Assembly (NCBI RefSeq): GCF_030056575.1
Contig: NZ_JASHHX010000008.1
Span: 1-64,000 of the forward strand
Source: Rhodoblastus sp. 17X3
GTDB taxonomy: Bacteria; Pseudomonadota; Alphaproteobacteria; Rhizobiales; Beijerinckiaceae
DNA: 64,000 bases
Reading direction: 5' to 3'
Below the pieces are notes generated by a model. The model searched no databases. It was not told the DNA's origin and worked only from the letters and a program-made list of their open reading frames with translations. Positions 28,024 to 39,437 of this stretch are shown here, one piece after another (the first letter of the stretch is position 1; every line of letters starts with the position of its first letter). A program made the position numbers and the translations under genes.

Positions 28024-29358
28024 TCACCGCAGGGAAAGGATATTATTTGGCGGGCTCGACGGACGAAGCGTCAAATCGGATCGCCGTTCGGCGATGGCCA
28101 GGCGCGCCTGCTGGACCGCAAGCGTAAGCGCGGCGAGTTGATGGCCGTCAAGCTTCGGCATTTCTCCGGCGGCGAGCGATTGCGTGAGGATCTCATCGAT
28201 CTGGATCTCCAGCTTCGAGAGGGTTTCCAGATCCGGGGCTTCCCGGCCGGCTTTCAAGATCGTCAGCGCATCTTCCATCAGGCGATCGAACCGCGCATAT
28301 CCCGTGACCGCCATTCGGCTGGCGAGCGTCGCAAATCCGGAAATCAGGATGCTTCCAACCATTGCGCTGATATAAATCAGGTCGCTGTATTTCTCGAAAA
28401 AGCTTTCTTCCTCGCCGTCGAAGAAGGCGGCGGCGCCGGGATGCGTCGGCAAAACCTCGCCCTTGTCCGTACTGGGCGCTTCAATATGGTTGGCGACGGC
28501 CGTCGTCGCGGCGGCGACCCCGCGATTGGCGAGGATCAGCCGGGTGACCTCGCCAACCGTCGCATTGTCCAGATCGTTTTCTGCGACGAGACGCACCGTG
28601 GCGCCGATTGTTTCGATCGTTTCCGCAGGCCGCGAGGGCGATCCCCCGAATGCGCCGCGCAGGATTTCATTTTCCTCCAGGCCGGGAAATTTTTCGGCGA
28701 TCGCCTTCGCTTCGCGGATTGGGATGAAGATTGGAGCGCCCGAAACGGCGCCTTCCTTCGAAACGGCGTTGACGATCTCGGAAATATGCGGGGCGTCGAA
28801 CAGACCTACCGCGAAAACGGCGTCAACCTCGCCAGAACGCAAGAGTTTCGGCAATTCGCTCAGGGCAACAGGCGCTTTTTTGATCGCGTCTGGCGCAAGG
28901 GAGTATTGCGACTCAATGGTCGCCAGCAAATGGCGATTGGCGTCCCCCGAGTGCTCCGATTCGACAACCGCGATCCGCTTTCCGTTCAACTCGGAGAAAT
29001 TTGCGAAGGGCACGCCGGGCGGAGCGACGACGATGGCGGAAACATGGGCGAGGATCAAAGCCGTCTGCGCATTGGTCGGCATGGAAATGTCCGAGCGGAC
29101 GACGGCGAGGTCGGCGGCGCCCGCTTCGATCGCCCGGGCCGAGGCGGGCTCGTCGGGCGTTGGAACGAGCCTCAGCCTGATGTCCGCATGGGTGTGGACG
29201 AATTGCTGATTCAGGGCCGTGAGCAGCTTATGGAACTCACTTCCACGCGAAACCGCGACGCGCAGGGACGTCGGCCGCTCGTAGAAGTAGATCCCGATGG
29301 TGGCAAGGGCGACCAAGGCGGCGCCCGAGGCCAGGATCAAGGAAAAAAAGCGCCGCAT
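28024..29358 (-). CDS. TAXI-family TRAP-type solute-binding protein, membrane-anchored
   Basis: TAXI proteins bind small organic anions for TRAP transporters. From ATG 29358 the 444-residue product has an N-terminal hydrophobic segment (about 5-24), a periplasmic binding domain starting LRVAVSRGSEFHKLL, and a second membrane segment near 338-358 (ISAMVGSILISGFATLA). A C-terminal, probably coiled, cytoplasmic region of about 80 residues follows. No TRAP permease gene is adjacent, so it may act as a sensor or with a distant permease. Substrate unknown. Confidence 0.75.
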   Translation of the reverse strand: MRRFFSLILASGAALVALATIGIYFYERPTSLRVAVSRGSEFHKLLTALNQQFVHTHADIRLRLVPTPDEPASARAIEAGAADLAVVRSDISMPTNAQTALILAHVSAIVVAPPGVPFANFSELNGKRIAVVESEHSGDANRHLLATIESQYSLAPDAIKKAPVALSELPKLLRSGEVDAVFAVGLFDAPHISEIVNAVSKEGAVSGAPIFIPIREAKAIAEKFPGLEENEILRGAFGGSPSRPAETIETIGATVRLVAENDLDNATVGEVTRLILANRGVAAATTAVANHIEAPSTDKGEVLPTHPGAAAFFDGEEESFFEKYSDLIYISAMVGSILISGFATLASRMAVTGYARFDRLMEDALTILKAGREAPDLETLSKLEIQIDEILTQSLAAGEMPKLDGHQLAALTLAVQQARLAIAERRSDLTLRPSSPPNNILSLR

Positions 29359-29455
29359 CGCCCCGCCAACCTGAAACTCTTCACTCAAGAAGATCAGCAA
29401 GTCGCGTCAAATTTGCGGCGCGGCCGGCGCAACTTGGCGCCGGCCAGGATCAAAA

Positions 29456-30697
29456 TCAGATTTTCGCCGTTTTGCGTTCGCGTTTCGCCAGGGTCCGCAG
29501 GCGAAGGGCGTTGAGCTTGATGAAGCCCGCGGCGTCGCGGTGGTCATAGGCGACGGCGCCTTCCTCGAAAGTCACCAGCTCCTGATCATAGAGCGAATAG
29601 GGGCTTTCGCGTCCGACGACGGTGGCGTTGCCCTTGTAGAGCTTCAGCCGGACCCGGCCCGTGACCTTCTCCTGGCTCTTGTCGATCAGGCCCTGCAGCA
29701 ACTCGCGCTCAGGCGCGAACCAGAAGCCATTGTAGATCAGCTCGGCATATTTCGGCATCAACTCATCTTTGAGATGCGCGGCGCCGCGGTCGAGCGTGAT
29801 CGATTCAATGCCGCGATGGGCGAAATAGAGAATCGTGCCGCCGGGCGTTTCGTACATGCCGCGCGATTTCATGCCGACAAAGCGGTTTTCGACCAGATCG
29901 AGACGGCCGATGCCGTTCTCGCGGCCCAGATCGTTCAGTTTCGTCAGCAGCCGCGCCGGCGAGAGCGCTTCGCCGTCAATGGCGACAGGGTCGCCCTTTT
30001 CAAAATCGATGGTGATGTAGGTGGGCTTGTCGGGGGCGTCTTCGGGATTGACAGTGCGGGAATAGACGTAATCGGGCGTCTCCTGCGCCGGATCTTCGAG
30101 CACCTTGCCCTCGGACGACGTGTGCAACAAGTTCGCGTCGGTCGAAAAGGGCGAATCGCCGCGCTTGTCCTTGGCGATCGGAATCTGGTGTTTTTCGGCG
30201 AATTCGATCAAGGCCGTGCGCGACGTCAAATCCCACTCGCGCCAGGGCGCGATGACCTTGATGTCGGGCTCGAGCGCATAATAGGAAAGCTCGAAACGCA
30301 CCTGGTCATTGCCCTTGCCGGTCGCGCCATGGCAGACGGCGTCAGCCCCGACCTGGCGGGCGATCTCGATCTGCTTCTTGGAGATGAGCGGTCGGGCGAT
30401 CGACGTGCCGAGCAAGTAGAGGCCTTCATATTGCGCATTGGCCCGGAACATCGGGAAGACATAGTCCCGGACGAATTCCTCGCGCAGATCCTCGATGAAG
30501 ATGTTTTCCGGCTTGATGCCGAGAAGCTCCGCCTTCGCGCGGGCTGGCTCCAGTTCTTCGCCCTGGCCGAGATCGGCGGTGAAGGTGACGACTTCACATC
30601 CATAGGTGGTCTGGAGCCATTTCAGGATGATGGACGTATCCAGGCCGCCGGAATAGGCGAGGACGACCTTTTTGACTTCTTTGCTGGGCTTGGACAT
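29456..30697 (-). CDS. argG: Argininosuccinate synthase
   Basis: ArgG condenses citrulline and aspartate with ATP to form argininosuccinate in arginine synthesis. The 413-residue protein has the N-type ATP pyrophosphatase P-loop [12 protein letters not shown] near the N-terminus and [37 protein letters not shown] segment and [12 protein letters not shown]-like [11 protein letters not shown] follow. Length and start match the family. It is flanked by the TAXI gene and maeB, all on the minus strand with gaps near 100 bp. Confidence 0.97.
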   Translation of the reverse strand: MSKPSKEVKKVVLAYSGGLDTSIILKWLQTTYGCEVVTFTADLGQGEELEPARAKAELLGIKPENIFIEDLREEFVRDYVFPMFRANAQYEGLYLLGTSIARPLISKKQIEIARQVGADAVCHGATGKGNDQVRFELSYYALEPDIKVIAPWREWDLTSRTALIEFAEKHQIPIAKDKRGDSPFSTDANLLHTSSEGKVLEDPAQETPDYVYSRTVNPEDAPDKPTYITIDFEKGDPVAIDGEALSPARLLTKLNDLGRENGIGRLDLVENRFVGMKSRGMYETPGGTILYFAHRGIESITLDRGAAHLKDELMPKYAELIYNGFWFAPERELLQGLIDKSQEKVTGRVRLKLYKGNATVVGRESPYSLYDQELVTFEEGAVAYDHRDAAGFIKLNALRLRTLAKRERKTAKI

Positions 30698-30788
30698 GAA
30701 TTTCGATCCGGGTAGAAAATTTGGCGCGACTATAGGCGCGCCGACGGCGGGCGCAAGCCCAGCATCGCGCGTCGCGAGCGCCGAGGAA

Positions 30789-33074
30789 TCAGGCTTCGGC
30801 GTTGAAGGCGGCGAGCGCCGCCATATTGACGATGTCTGAATCCTTGCCGCCGAGCTGAACGATCTGAACGGGCTTGTCGAAACCGACGAGCATCGGTCCG
30901 ATCACGGTGGCCCCGCCAAGCTCCTGCAGCATCTTGGTGGAGATCGAGGCGGCGTGAAAGGCGGGCATGATCAGCACATTGGCCGTGTCCGTGAGGCGGC
31001 AGAACGGGTAAAGCGCCATCGCCTCCTTGTTGAGCGCGACGTCCGCCGCCATTTCGCCGTCATATTCGAAATCGACGCGACGGTGGTCGAGGATGCGGAC
31101 CGCCTCCTTGACGCGCGTCGAACGCTCGCCCGGCGGATGGCCGAAATTGGAGAAGGCGAGCAACGCGACTCGTGGCTCATAACCGAGACGTCGGGCGAAG
31201 CCGGCTGCTTCGACAGCGATATCGGCGATTTCTTCGGCTTCCGGCAGTTCGGTGATCGCCGTATCGGCGACGATGACCGGACGGCCGCGCGCGAGAATGA
31301 GCGACACGCCGATCAGCCTGTGCCCAGGCTTGGAATCGATCACGCGCTGGACTTCTTCGAGAGCGATCGAGAAATTGCGGGTGACGCCCGTGACCATCGC
31401 GTCCGCGTCGCCGGAGGCGACCATCGTCGCCGCGAAATGGTTGCGGTCATTGTTGATGATGCGTTGGCAGTCGCGCATCAGGAAGCCTTTGCGTTGCAAA
31501 CGTTCATAGAGCATTTGCGCATAGGCGGCGTTGCGCTGGGAAATCCGCGCGTTATGGATTTCAATCAGCTTTTCATCGAGTTCGATGCCGGTTTTCTCGG
31601 CGACTTCGGCGATTCGTTCCTCGCGGCCGACGAGGATGGCGGTTCCTAGCCCCTGGTTGACGAAAGTCGTCGCGGCGCGAATGACCTGCTCTTCCTCGCC
31701 TTCGGCGAAGACCACCCGCTTCGGGTTGCGTTTGATGCGATCCATGATGCCCTGCATCATGCCTGCGACTGGGTCGCGACGCGCGGAAAGCTCGGCGCGA
31801 TAGGCGCCCATGTCGATGATCGGTTTTTGCGCGACGCCCGTATCCATCGCCGCCTGGGCGACCGCCGGAGGAACGATCGAGATCAGGCGCGGGTCGAAAG
31901 GCGCGGGAATGAGGTAATCGCGGCCAAAGCGCGGCCTCGCGCCCTGATAGGCGCGCGCCACGTCGTCGGGCACGTCCTCGCGCGCGAGCTGAGCCAGCGC
32001 TTCGACAGCGGCGATTTTCATCTCCATGTTGATGGTTTTGGCGCGCACATCCAACGCGCCCCGGAAGATGTAGGGAAATCCGAGCACATTATTGACCTGG
32101 TTCGGATAATCCGACCGACCGGTCGCAACGATGGCGTCGGGACGCACGGCATGGGCGTCTTCGGGCGTGATTTCCGGATCCGGATTGGCCATCGCGAAGA
32201 TGATCGGGTTCGGCGCCATGGATTTGACCATGTCCGGGGTCAGGGCGCCCTTGGCGGAGAGACCGAAAAAGATGTCCGCTCCAGCCATGGCCTGTTCGAG
32301 CGTGCGGTTGTCGGTTACGACGGCGTGGGCGGATTTCCACTGGTTCATGCCGGCCGTCCGGCCCTGGTAAACCACGCCCTTGGTGTCACACAGGGTGACG
32401 TTTTCAGGCGCGAAGCCGATGGCCTTGATCAGGTCGAGACAGGCGATGCCGGCTGCGCCGGCGCCGTTGCAGACCAATTTGGTCTTCTTGATGTCGCGCC
32501 CGGTCAGGTGCATGGCGTTGATCATGCCGGCGGCGGCGATGATGGCGGTGCCGTGCTGGTCGTCGTGAAACACGGGAATGTCCATCAACTCCCGCAGCCG
32601 GGCCTCGATGATGAAACATTCCGGCGCCTTGATGTCTTCAAGGTTGATGCCGCCGAACGTCGGCCCGAGGAAACGAACGGCGTTGATGAATTCGTCCGGA
32701 TCTTCCGTCCCGATTTCCAGGTCGATCGAATCGACGTCCGCAAAGCGCTTGAACAGGACGGATTTGCCTTCCATTACCGGCTTGGAGGCGAGGGCGCCCA
32801 GATTTCCCAGCCCGAGAATGGCCGTTCCATTGGTGATGACGGCGACCAGATTGCCCTTGGTCGTATAATCATAAGCCTTCGACGGATCTTCCGCGATCGC
32901 AAGGACGGGCACGGCGACGCCGGGGGAATAGGCGAGCGAAAGATCGCGCGCCGTCGCCATCGGCTTCGTCGGCGAAATCTGGAACTTTCCGGGCCTGCCC
33001 CGGGAGTGAAACAGCAACGCTTCCTGCTCGGTGAAGGTCGGCCGCTTCCCGCGGCTCGGCTTTGTCTCGGACAT
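30789..33074 (-). CDS. maeB: NADP-dependent malic enzyme with phosphotransacetylase-like domain
   Basis: MaeB decarboxylates malate to pyruvate, supplying NADPH. The 761-residue protein has an N-terminal malic enzyme domain with the [15 protein letters not shown] segment, [13 protein letters not shown] and the NAD(P)-binding [13 protein letters not shown]-terminal phosphate acetyl/butyryltransferase-like domain (about 430-761) is usually regulatory in this class. Length matches hybrid MaeB proteins. It is divergent from mutS across 218 bp, an arrangement common in related genomes. Confidence 0.95.
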   Translation of the reverse strand: MSETKPSRGKRPTFTEQEALLFHSRGRPGKFQISPTKPMATARDLSLAYSPGVAVPVLAIAEDPSKAYDYTTKGNLVAVITNGTAILGLGNLGALASKPVMEGKSVLFKRFADVDSIDLEIGTEDPDEFINAVRFLGPTFGGINLEDIKAPECFIIEARLRELMDIPVFHDDQHGTAIIAAAGMINAMHLTGRDIKKTKLVCNGAGAAGIACLDLIKAIGFAPENVTLCDTKGVVYQGRTAGMNQWKSAHAVVTDNRTLEQAMAGADIFFGLSAKGALTPDMVKSMAPNPIIFAMANPDPEITPEDAHAVRPDAIVATGRSDYPNQVNNVLGFPYIFRGALDVRAKTINMEMKIAAVEALAQLAREDVPDDVARAYQGARPRFGRDYLIPAPFDPRLISIVPPAVAQAAMDTGVAQKPIIDMGAYRAELSARRDPVAGMMQGIMDRIKRNPKRVVFAEGEEEQVIRAATTFVNQGLGTAILVGREERIAEVAEKTGIELDEKLIEIHNARISQRNAAYAQMLYERLQRKGFLMRDCQRIINNDRNHFAATMVASGDADAMVTGVTRNFSIALEEVQRVIDSKPGHRLIGVSLILARGRPVIVADTAITELPEAEEIADIAVEAAGFARRLGYEPRVALLAFSNFGHPPGERSTRVKEAVRILDHRRVDFEYDGEMAADVALNKEAMALYPFCRLTDTANVLIMPAFHAASISTKMLQELGGATVIGPMLVGFDKPVQIVQLGGKDSDIVNMAALAAFNAEA

Positions 33075-33292
33075 TCTTTAACTCTGGTCGGCGCTGAAAG
33101 AGCGGCGAACTTAGCGGCGCCAAGCCCGGGATGCCAAGCAATCCTTTCGGCATAGGCGATTTTTTTGGTCGAATTTCCTCTATGGGAGCAGCATCGAGAA
33201 TCCTTTGGGAAAATCCCCGCGATTTGGCCAATCGAGGTGCGGGACGCGCGCGCCTTTGTTAGCTTCGCGTTCCGGAAAGCGTCGAGGACGGC

Positions 33293-36064
33293 ATGAGTGT
33301 TGACGAAGGACAGGGTGTGGCCGAGGCGACGACGCCGACACGCACGGCGGCGGCCCGCGAGGATGTGTCCGGAAAGGGCGGTCGGGAGACGCCGGAGCGC
33401 GTCACGCCGATGATGGCGCAATTCCTTGAAATCAAGGCCGCAAACCCCGATTGCCTGTTGTTTTATCGGATGGGCGATTTCTATGAGCTGTTTTTCGAGG
33501 ACGCTGAACTTGCTTCGCGGACTCTCGGCATCGTTCTGACCAAGCGCGGAAAGCATCTCGGCGAAGACATCCCCATGTGCGGCGTGCCGATTGAAAGGTC
33601 GGAGGATTATTTGCAGCGGCTGATCACGGCCGGACATCGCGTCGCCGTCTGCGAGCAGATTGAGGATCCGGCGGAGGCGCGCAAGCGCGGCGGCAAATCG
33701 GTCGTCCGCCGGGCGGTTGTCCGTCTGGTGACGCCGGGCACACTGACGGAGGATCAATTGCTCGATCCCGGCCGGGCGAATCTTTTCATTTCTCTGGTCC
33801 GTCAGCGCCTCAATGATACGGATTGGCTGTTCGGGGTCGCGGCCGTGGATATCTCGACCGGCGCCTTCGAGGTGTTCGAGACCGACTTTCCGGGGCTTCC
33901 CGGGCTGATCGCGCGATTAGACCCGCGGGAAATCGTCGCGTCCGACGCGATCCTTGGCGATGAGGGGCTGAAGCGCCTGCTGCAGGATTTCGGGGCGGCT
34001 CTGGCGCCTTCCGATCGTTCGGCGGGCGGAGGGGCGCTCGCCGAACGCCGCCTCAAGGAATATTTCGGCGTTTCGACCCTCGACGGCTTCGGCCCGCTGT
34101 CACAAGCCGAAATCAACGCCGCCGCCGCAGCGGTCGCCTATGTTGAGCGGACGCAGTTTTCCGCGCGCCCCCGCCTGTCCTATCCGGGACGCGCCGAAAC
34201 CAGAGCCTGCCTGCAGATCGACGCCTCGACGCGGGCGAATCTGGAGCTCAGCCGAACGCTTGGCGGCCAGCGGTCGGGTTCGCTGCTCTCGGTTCTTGAT
34301 CGCACGACAACGCCGGCCGGGGCGCGTCTCCTCTCGGACTGGATCGCGGCCCCCTTGTGTAATTGCGCCAAAATTGTCGCCCGTCAGGACGCCGTCGGGT
34401 TTTTCGCCCAGGATCCGCTGTTGCGGAAAGAAACGAGGGATCGGCTGAAGGGCGTTCCCGACATGATGCGCGCGCTTGGCCGGCTGGCCTTGGATCGCGG
34501 CGGCCCGCGCGATCTCGCGGCTTTGCGCGACGGCTATCTTGCTGCGCGCGATTGCGGCGCGCGCTTGCAAGCGGAAGCGCCGCCGGAATTGCTCGCCAGC
34601 GCGGCGGCTTTCCTGTCCCAAGTCGATCTGGCTCTGGCGGAGGATCTGGGCGCGGCGCTGGCGGATGAGTTGCCGCTCGATCGGCGGGACGGTCATTTCA
34701 TTCGAGGCGGCTACAATACGGCGCTTGACGAGACGCGGGGCCTTCGCGACGAAAGCCGACGCATCGTCGCGGCGTTGCAAGGCCGCTATTGCGATCTGGC
34801 CGAAACCAGACAGTTGAAAATCAAGCACAATAATTTTCTCGGCTATTTTATTGAGGTCTCGCAGGCGCAGGGCGAGAAATTCTTGCGCGCGCCGCTCAAT
34901 GCGACCTTCATCCATCGCCAGACGATGGCTGGCGCCATGCGGTTTTCCACCAATGAACTGGCGGAGCTGGAAGGACGCATCGCGAGCGCGGCGGACGAGG
35001 CGCTCGCGATCGAAAAAGGAATTTTCGAGCGTTTCGCGGCGCAGGCGCAACGCAATTCCGCCGAGATCGAGACGGCGGCCAAGGCGCTTGCCGCCGTCGA
35101 CGCGCTCGCGGCGCTCGCGGAAATCGCCGTGGACGCCGACTGGGTGCGCCCCCGGGTCGATGAGAGCCTCGATTTCGAAATCATGGGCGGCCGCCATCCC
35201 GTCGTCGAAGCCGCGTTGCGCGGGCGCGGCGAAGCCTTCGTGCCCAATGATTGCGAACTGAGCGGAATCGTCCGCAAGAAATTCGCCGCGTCGGGCGGCA
35301 AGGTCGCCGTCGTCACCGGCCCGAACATGGCGGGCAAATCGACTTTTCTCCGGCAGAACGCCCTGATCGTCGTGCTGGCGCAGATCGGCTCTTTCGTTCC
35401 GGCCAAGGAGGCGAAAATCGGGGTGGTGGATCGGCTTTTTTCCCGTGTCGGCGCCTCGGACGATCTGGCGCGCGGCCGCTCGACCTTCATGGTGGAAATG
35501 GTCGAAACCGCCGCCATTCTCAATCAGGCGACCCTGAATTCGCTGGTCATTCTCGATGAGATCGGCCGCGGGACCGCGACTTATGACGGCCTTTCCATCG
35601 CCTGGGCGGTGATGGAGCATCTTCATGAGTCCAATCGCGCGCGGGCGCTTTTCGCGACGCATTTTCATGAATTGACCCATCTGGGTCAGCGCCTGCCGCG
35701 GCTGGTCAATCTTTGCATGCGCGTCACGGACTGGAACGGCGACGTCGTCTTCCTGCACGAGGTCGCCCGTGGCGCGGCGGATCGGTCCTATGGCGTGCAG
35801 GTCGCCAAATTGGCCGGACTTCCGAAGACTGTGGTCGAGCGCGCCAGAAATATCCTGGCCGAGCTGGAAAAGACCGATCGCCATGGGCCGGTCGAGAGGC
35901 TGGTCGCCGATCTGCCATTATTCGCCGGACTGGATGTCCCGGCGTCGCAGCCGGTGGCGCAAGGTGCGCTTCGCTCGGCGCTCGACGCGCTCAATCCGGA
36001 CGAAATGACCCCGCGAGAGGCGCTGGAGGCGCTCTATGCGCTCAAGAAAGCCGCCAGCGCCTGA
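33293..36064 (+). CDS. mutS: DNA mismatch repair protein MutS
   Basis: MutS recognises mismatches and recruits MutL. The 923-residue protein has an N-terminal extension of about 38 residues, the mismatch-binding motif [17 protein letters not shown] with the intercalating Phe and Glu, and connector and lever domains. The ATPase has [14 protein letters not shown] and [15 protein letters not shown], followed by ATHFHELT. It starts with ATG at 33293. It is convergent with the ABC-transporter ATPase gene, leaving a 9-bp gap without a visible terminator. Confidence 0.97.
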   Translation: MSVDEGQGVAEATTPTRTAAAREDVSGKGGRETPERVTPMMAQFLEIKAANPDCLLFYRMGDFYELFFEDAELASRTLGIVLTKRGKHLGEDIPMCGVPIERSEDYLQRLITAGHRVAVCEQIEDPAEARKRGGKSVVRRAVVRLVTPGTLTEDQLLDPGRANLFISLVRQRLNDTDWLFGVAAVDISTGAFEVFETDFPGLPGLIARLDPREIVASDAILGDEGLKRLLQDFGAALAPSDRSAGGGALAERRLKEYFGVSTLDGFGPLSQAEINAAAAAVAYVERTQFSARPRLSYPGRAETRACLQIDASTRANLELSRTLGGQRSGSLLSVLDRTTTPAGARLLSDWIAAPLCNCAKIVARQDAVGFFAQDPLLRKETRDRLKGVPDMMRALGRLALDRGGPRDLAALRDGYLAARDCGARLQAEAPPELLASAAAFLSQVDLALAEDLGAALADELPLDRRDGHFIRGGYNTALDETRGLRDESRRIVAALQGRYCDLAETRQLKIKHNNFLGYFIEVSQAQGEKFLRAPLNATFIHRQTMAGAMRFSTNELAELEGRIASAADEALAIEKGIFERFAAQAQRNSAEIETAAKALAAVDALAALAEIAVDADWVRPRVDESLDFEIMGGRHPVVEAALRGRGEAFVPNDCELSGIVRKKFAASGGKVAVVTGPNMAGKSTFLRQNALIVVLAQIGSFVPAKEAKIGVVDRLFSRVGASDDLARGRSTFMVEMVETAAILNQATLNSLVILDEIGRGTATYDGLSIAWAVMEHLHESNRARALFATHFHELTHLGQRLPRLVNLCMRVTDWNGDVVFLHEVARGAADRSYGVQVAKLAGLPKTVVERARNILAELEKTDRHGPVERLVADLPLFAGLDVPASQPVAQGALRSALDALNPDEMTPREALEALYALKKAASA

Positions 36065-36073
36065 GCGGCGGCG

Positions 36074-37393
36074 TCAATTCGGGTTTTCAAGGCTGAACAT
36101 TTCCGACATTTCGTCATAGGCGAACAGCTCGGCGTAACGGGCCCAGGACACCACCGTGTCCAGCGTCTCTTCCGCATAATCTTCCGACATATAGTCTTCC
36201 AGCTCGTTGCGGAAACGCGCGGCCGGGGCCGAATGGCTGGGGCGTTCGTCAAGGACGCGGCGGATCAGGCTGATGATCGGCACATAATTGATGAGGTGCT
36301 GGGAAAACAGCTTTTTGCGCTCATCGGTATCGAGGTCCGCGAAGGCGCGGCCAGCGTCCGAGAGCAGGAAGTCGCCCTCGCTGAGCATGCCGAAACGCAG
36401 CAGCTGAATCGCTTCCGCGATATGGAACAATTCGTCGGCTTCCATCTGAAGCTTGTCGGCGAGCACCGGCAAGTCCGCGCGTCCATAGAAGGGCTCGGCG
36501 GCGACGGCCTCGATCAGGCCCGCGAGAACGTTGGTCGAAATGGGATGGAGGACCATGCCGACGCCGGTGCCCGGAATGCCATCGACGGTTGAGGGACGCG
36601 GCTCGGCCCGCTGCGTCATGCGGGCGTAAATGCTGTCGACCAGCGCCCGGAACTGCGGATTGAGACGATTGCGCGGATGCGGCAATTCAACCTTGATCTC
36701 GGAAGCGATCCGGCCCGGATTGGAGGAAAAGACCAGGATCCGGTCGCACATCAGGACCGCTTCCTCGATGTTATGCGTGACCATCAGCACGGATTTCATC
36801 GGCAGGCGCCCTTCGACCCAGAGGTCGATGATGTCGGTGCGCAGCGTTTCGGCGGTCAGTACGTCGAGCGCCGAGAAGGGCTCGTCCATCAGGAGAAGAT
36901 CGGGATGGACGACAAGGGCGCGGGCAAATCCGACGCGCTGGCGCATGCCGCCGGACAGTTCCTTCGGATAGGCGGATTCGAAACCGTCGAGACCGATCAG
37001 ATCGATGGCTGCGAGCGCGCGCTTGCGCTGTTCCGCCTGGGCGACGCCGAGCGCGTCGAGGCCGAGCTCGACGTTCTCAAGCACTGTGAGCCAGGGGAAA
37101 AGCGCGAAGGACTGGAACACCATCGCTATTCCGCGCGGCGGTCCATCGATCGGCTTGCCGCGGCAGGCCGCCAGTCCCGACGAGGGCTTCACCAGTCCCG
37201 CGATAATGCGAAGCAAGGTGGATTTGCCGGAGCCGGAGCGTCCGAGCAGTCCGACGATCTCTCCCGATTTGATCGTGAGATCGACTTTTTCGAGCACGAC
37301 CAGTTCGTCGCCGTTCGCCTTGGCGAAGCTGCGATTGACGCTTTCCAGATCGATCAGCGCGGATTCGGGTCCGGCATTGACGACATCGAGCAT
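36074..37393 (-). CDS. ABC transporter ATP-binding protein, nitrate/sulfonate/bicarbonate type with C-terminal AAA-associated domain
   Basis: The 439-residue protein has an ABC ATPase domain (about 10-260) with Walker A GLLGRSGSGKST, the signature LSGGMRQR and Walker B LLLMDEPFSALD. A C-terminal domain (about 275-430) is found in a subgroup of NitT/TauT transporters. It is encoded 21 bp downstream of its permease gene. No solute-binding protein is adjacent, so the substrate cannot be inferred beyond an anion-like uptake family. Confidence 0.88.
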   Translation of the reverse strand: MLDVVNAGPESALIDLESVNRSFAKANGDELVVLEKVDLTIKSGEIVGLLGRSGSGKSTLLRIIAGLVKPSSGLAACRGKPIDGPPRGIAMVFQSFALFPWLTVLENVELGLDALGVAQAEQRKRALAAIDLIGLDGFESAYPKELSGGMRQRVGFARALVVHPDLLLMDEPFSALDVLTAETLRTDIIDLWVEGRLPMKSVLMVTHNIEEAVLMCDRILVFSSNPGRIASEIKVELPHPRNRLNPQFRALVDSIYARMTQRAEPRPSTVDGIPGTGVGMVLHPISTNVLAGLIEAVAAEPFYGRADLPVLADKLQMEADELFHIAEAIQLLRFGMLSEGDFLLSDAGRAFADLDTDERKKLFSQHLINYVPIISLIRRVLDERPSHSAPAARFRNELEDYMSEDYAEETLDTVVSWARYAELFAYDEMSEMFSLENPN

Positions 37394-37414
37394 GGCGATC
37401 TCCGATAGATCCGT

Positions 37415-39145
37415 TTAACCGAGGCGAAGGCGGCTTTCAGCGAAGCCGTAAAGCGGTCGCCAAAGCAAGCGATTGAACAAGGTGACAAAAATACACATCA
37501 CGACGATGCCGAGAACGACGCGGTGGAAGTCGCCCGCCTCGGTCGCGTTGGCGATATAGGAGCCGAGACCCACCGCGGTCAGCTTCTGGTCGCCCCAGCT
37601 CGCCACTTCGGCGACGATGGCGGCGTTCCAGGAGCCGCCCGACGCGGTGATCGCGCCTGTTATATAATAAGGAAAGACGCCGGGAAGAATGACGAAGCGC
37701 CACCATTTCCATCCTGTGAGGTGGAAACTTTGCGCGGCTTCCTTCAGGTCGCCCGGAAAGGCGCTGGCGCCGGCCACGACATTGAACAGAATGTACCATT
37801 GCGTGCCGAGGATCATCAGCGGACTGAGCCAGATATTCGGGTTCAGCTGGAAATGGATGATCAGCACGACGGCGGCGGGGAACAGGATATTGGCTGGAAA
37901 GGCCGCAAGGAACTGGGCGAGCGGTTGAACCTTTTCCGCGATCGACGGACGCAGCCCGATCCAGACGCCGATGGGAACCCAGATCAGCGAGGCCAGGGCG
38001 ATGAGCACCACGACGCGGATCAGGGTGTAGAAGCCGTCGGTGAAGGCGGTCAGCACGTCGGACCAGTTCAAAGTGGCGAAGACATATGCGAACACACGCC
38101 ATCCGATCACGAGGGCGCCGCCAAAGATGATCGTGATCCAGATGGCGTCGACCAGGCGCGCCGGGACATTCAGCTGGAATTTCAGCTTTGACAGGTCGGG
38201 CGCGGGCAGGCGAATGCGCGTCGTCGATTCGACGATGTCGGAAACGGCGCCGGCAAAGGTCCGCAGGAAGCGGGTCTGACGAAAGAGATCCAGCAGCCAT
38301 GAACTCGGCGCTTCGGCGGAGGCGGTCTGTTCGAAGCGAAACTTGTCGGCCCAGGCGACGATCGGCCGGAATAGCAGCTGGTCGTAAATGATGATGACCG
38401 CCAGCATTGTGAGCACGGCATAGCCCACCGCCGGAAGATTCTGGTCCTTGATCGCGGTGGCCACATAGGCTCCGACGCCGGGCAGGGTCACGGTAGTGTC
38501 GCCGACGGTGATCGCTTCCGAGGCGACGACGAAGAACCAGCCGCCGGACATGGACATCATCGCATTCCAGACGAGGCCCGGCATGGCGAAGGGCACGTCC
38601 AGACGCCAGAACCGCCGCCACCACGAGAGGTGAAAGCTCTTGGCCGCCTCGTCCAGATCTTTCGGCACGTTGCGGAGCGACTGGTACATGCTGAAGGTCA
38701 TGTTCCAGGCCTGGCTGGTGAAAATGGCGAAAACGGAAGCCAATTCCGCGCCCAGCACCCGTCCGGGGAACAAATTCATGAAAAAGATGACCGTGAAGGT
38801 CAGAAAGCCGAGAATCGGAACCGACTGAAGGATGTCGAGAATGGGAATCAGCACAATTTCCGCGCGCCGGCTTTTCGCTGCGAGCGTGGCGTAAATGAAG
38901 GTGAAGACGAGCGACGCGACCATCGCCGCCAGCATGCGCAAGGTCGTGCGAAGCGCATATTCAGGCAGATTGGCGGGATCGAGGCTGATTGGCGTCGCGT
39001 CCAGCAAGGTCAGCGGAACATCGGTCTGGCTGGCGCCGTGGACAATCATGACCAGCGCGCCAGCGACGAGCGAAAGGGCCGCGAGGTCGAAGAGATTGGG
39101 GGCCAAGGCGCGGCCCAGGCCAGTCGGCGGCGCGGGATTTTTCAC
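37415..39145 (-). CDS. ABC transporter permease with two fused transmembrane domains (NitT/TauT-like)
   Basis: The 576-residue protein contains two tandem binding-protein-dependent transport domains. The first has the loop EAAKSFHLSWWRRFWRLDVPFAMPGLVW and the second has EAAQSFHLTGWKWWRFVILPGVFPYY, both matching the EAA motif that contacts the ATPase. Each half has about five to six membrane segments. A single gene therefore supplies both halves of the channel. It starts with ATG 39145 and is followed by the ATPase gene, forming a two-gene operon without a binding protein. Confidence 0.9.
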   Translation of the reverse strand: MKNPAPPTGLGRALAPNLFDLAALSLVAGALVMIVHGASQTDVPLTLLDATPISLDPANLPEYALRTTLRMLAAMVASLVFTFIYATLAAKSRRAEIVLIPILDILQSVPILGFLTFTVIFFMNLFPGRVLGAELASVFAIFTSQAWNMTFSMYQSLRNVPKDLDEAAKSFHLSWWRRFWRLDVPFAMPGLVWNAMMSMSGGWFFVVASEAITVGDTTVTLPGVGAYVATAIKDQNLPAVGYAVLTMLAVIIIYDQLLFRPIVAWADKFRFEQTASAEAPSSWLLDLFRQTRFLRTFAGAVSDIVESTTRIRLPAPDLSKLKFQLNVPARLVDAIWITIIFGGALVIGWRVFAYVFATLNWSDVLTAFTDGFYTLIRVVVLIALASLIWVPIGVWIGLRPSIAEKVQPLAQFLAAFPANILFPAAVVLIIHFQLNPNIWLSPLMILGTQWYILFNVVAGASAFPGDLKEAAQSFHLTGWKWWRFVILPGVFPYYITGAITASGGSWNAAIVAEVASWGDQKLTAVGLGSYIANATEAGDFHRVVLGIVVMCIFVTLFNRLLWRPLYGFAESRLRLG

Positions 39146-39437
39146 TGGCGCTGTTCCTTGTGCGCTCGATCGGAAACAACAGGCTTGAAACGGTGAAGAC
39201 GAGCTCGCCGCATTTATTCGTTACCCCAATGTGAATGACAAAACTGTGACATTTTTGCCCGTTAGCGCGAGTCTTCAGACTTCCTCTGTCCGTCACGCGG
39301 CGATCGTCAAGAAAAATTAATTAAAACAACCTGTTCAATGGCTTGTTGCGGGTGCGGCGGGTCTGAGCCGCGTTCGATAAATGTTCTTGCCAAGCCAAAG
39401 GTGATTCGTTAGCGTTCAGCCAATCCGGGGAAGGCCC

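Noticed and set aside
27949-29514. A 521-codon plus-strand open frame opposite the TAXI gene
   Set aside because: Composition is that of an antisense shadow (Arg/Gly/Asp-rich without domain pattern), and the minus strand encodes a clear TAXI-family protein.
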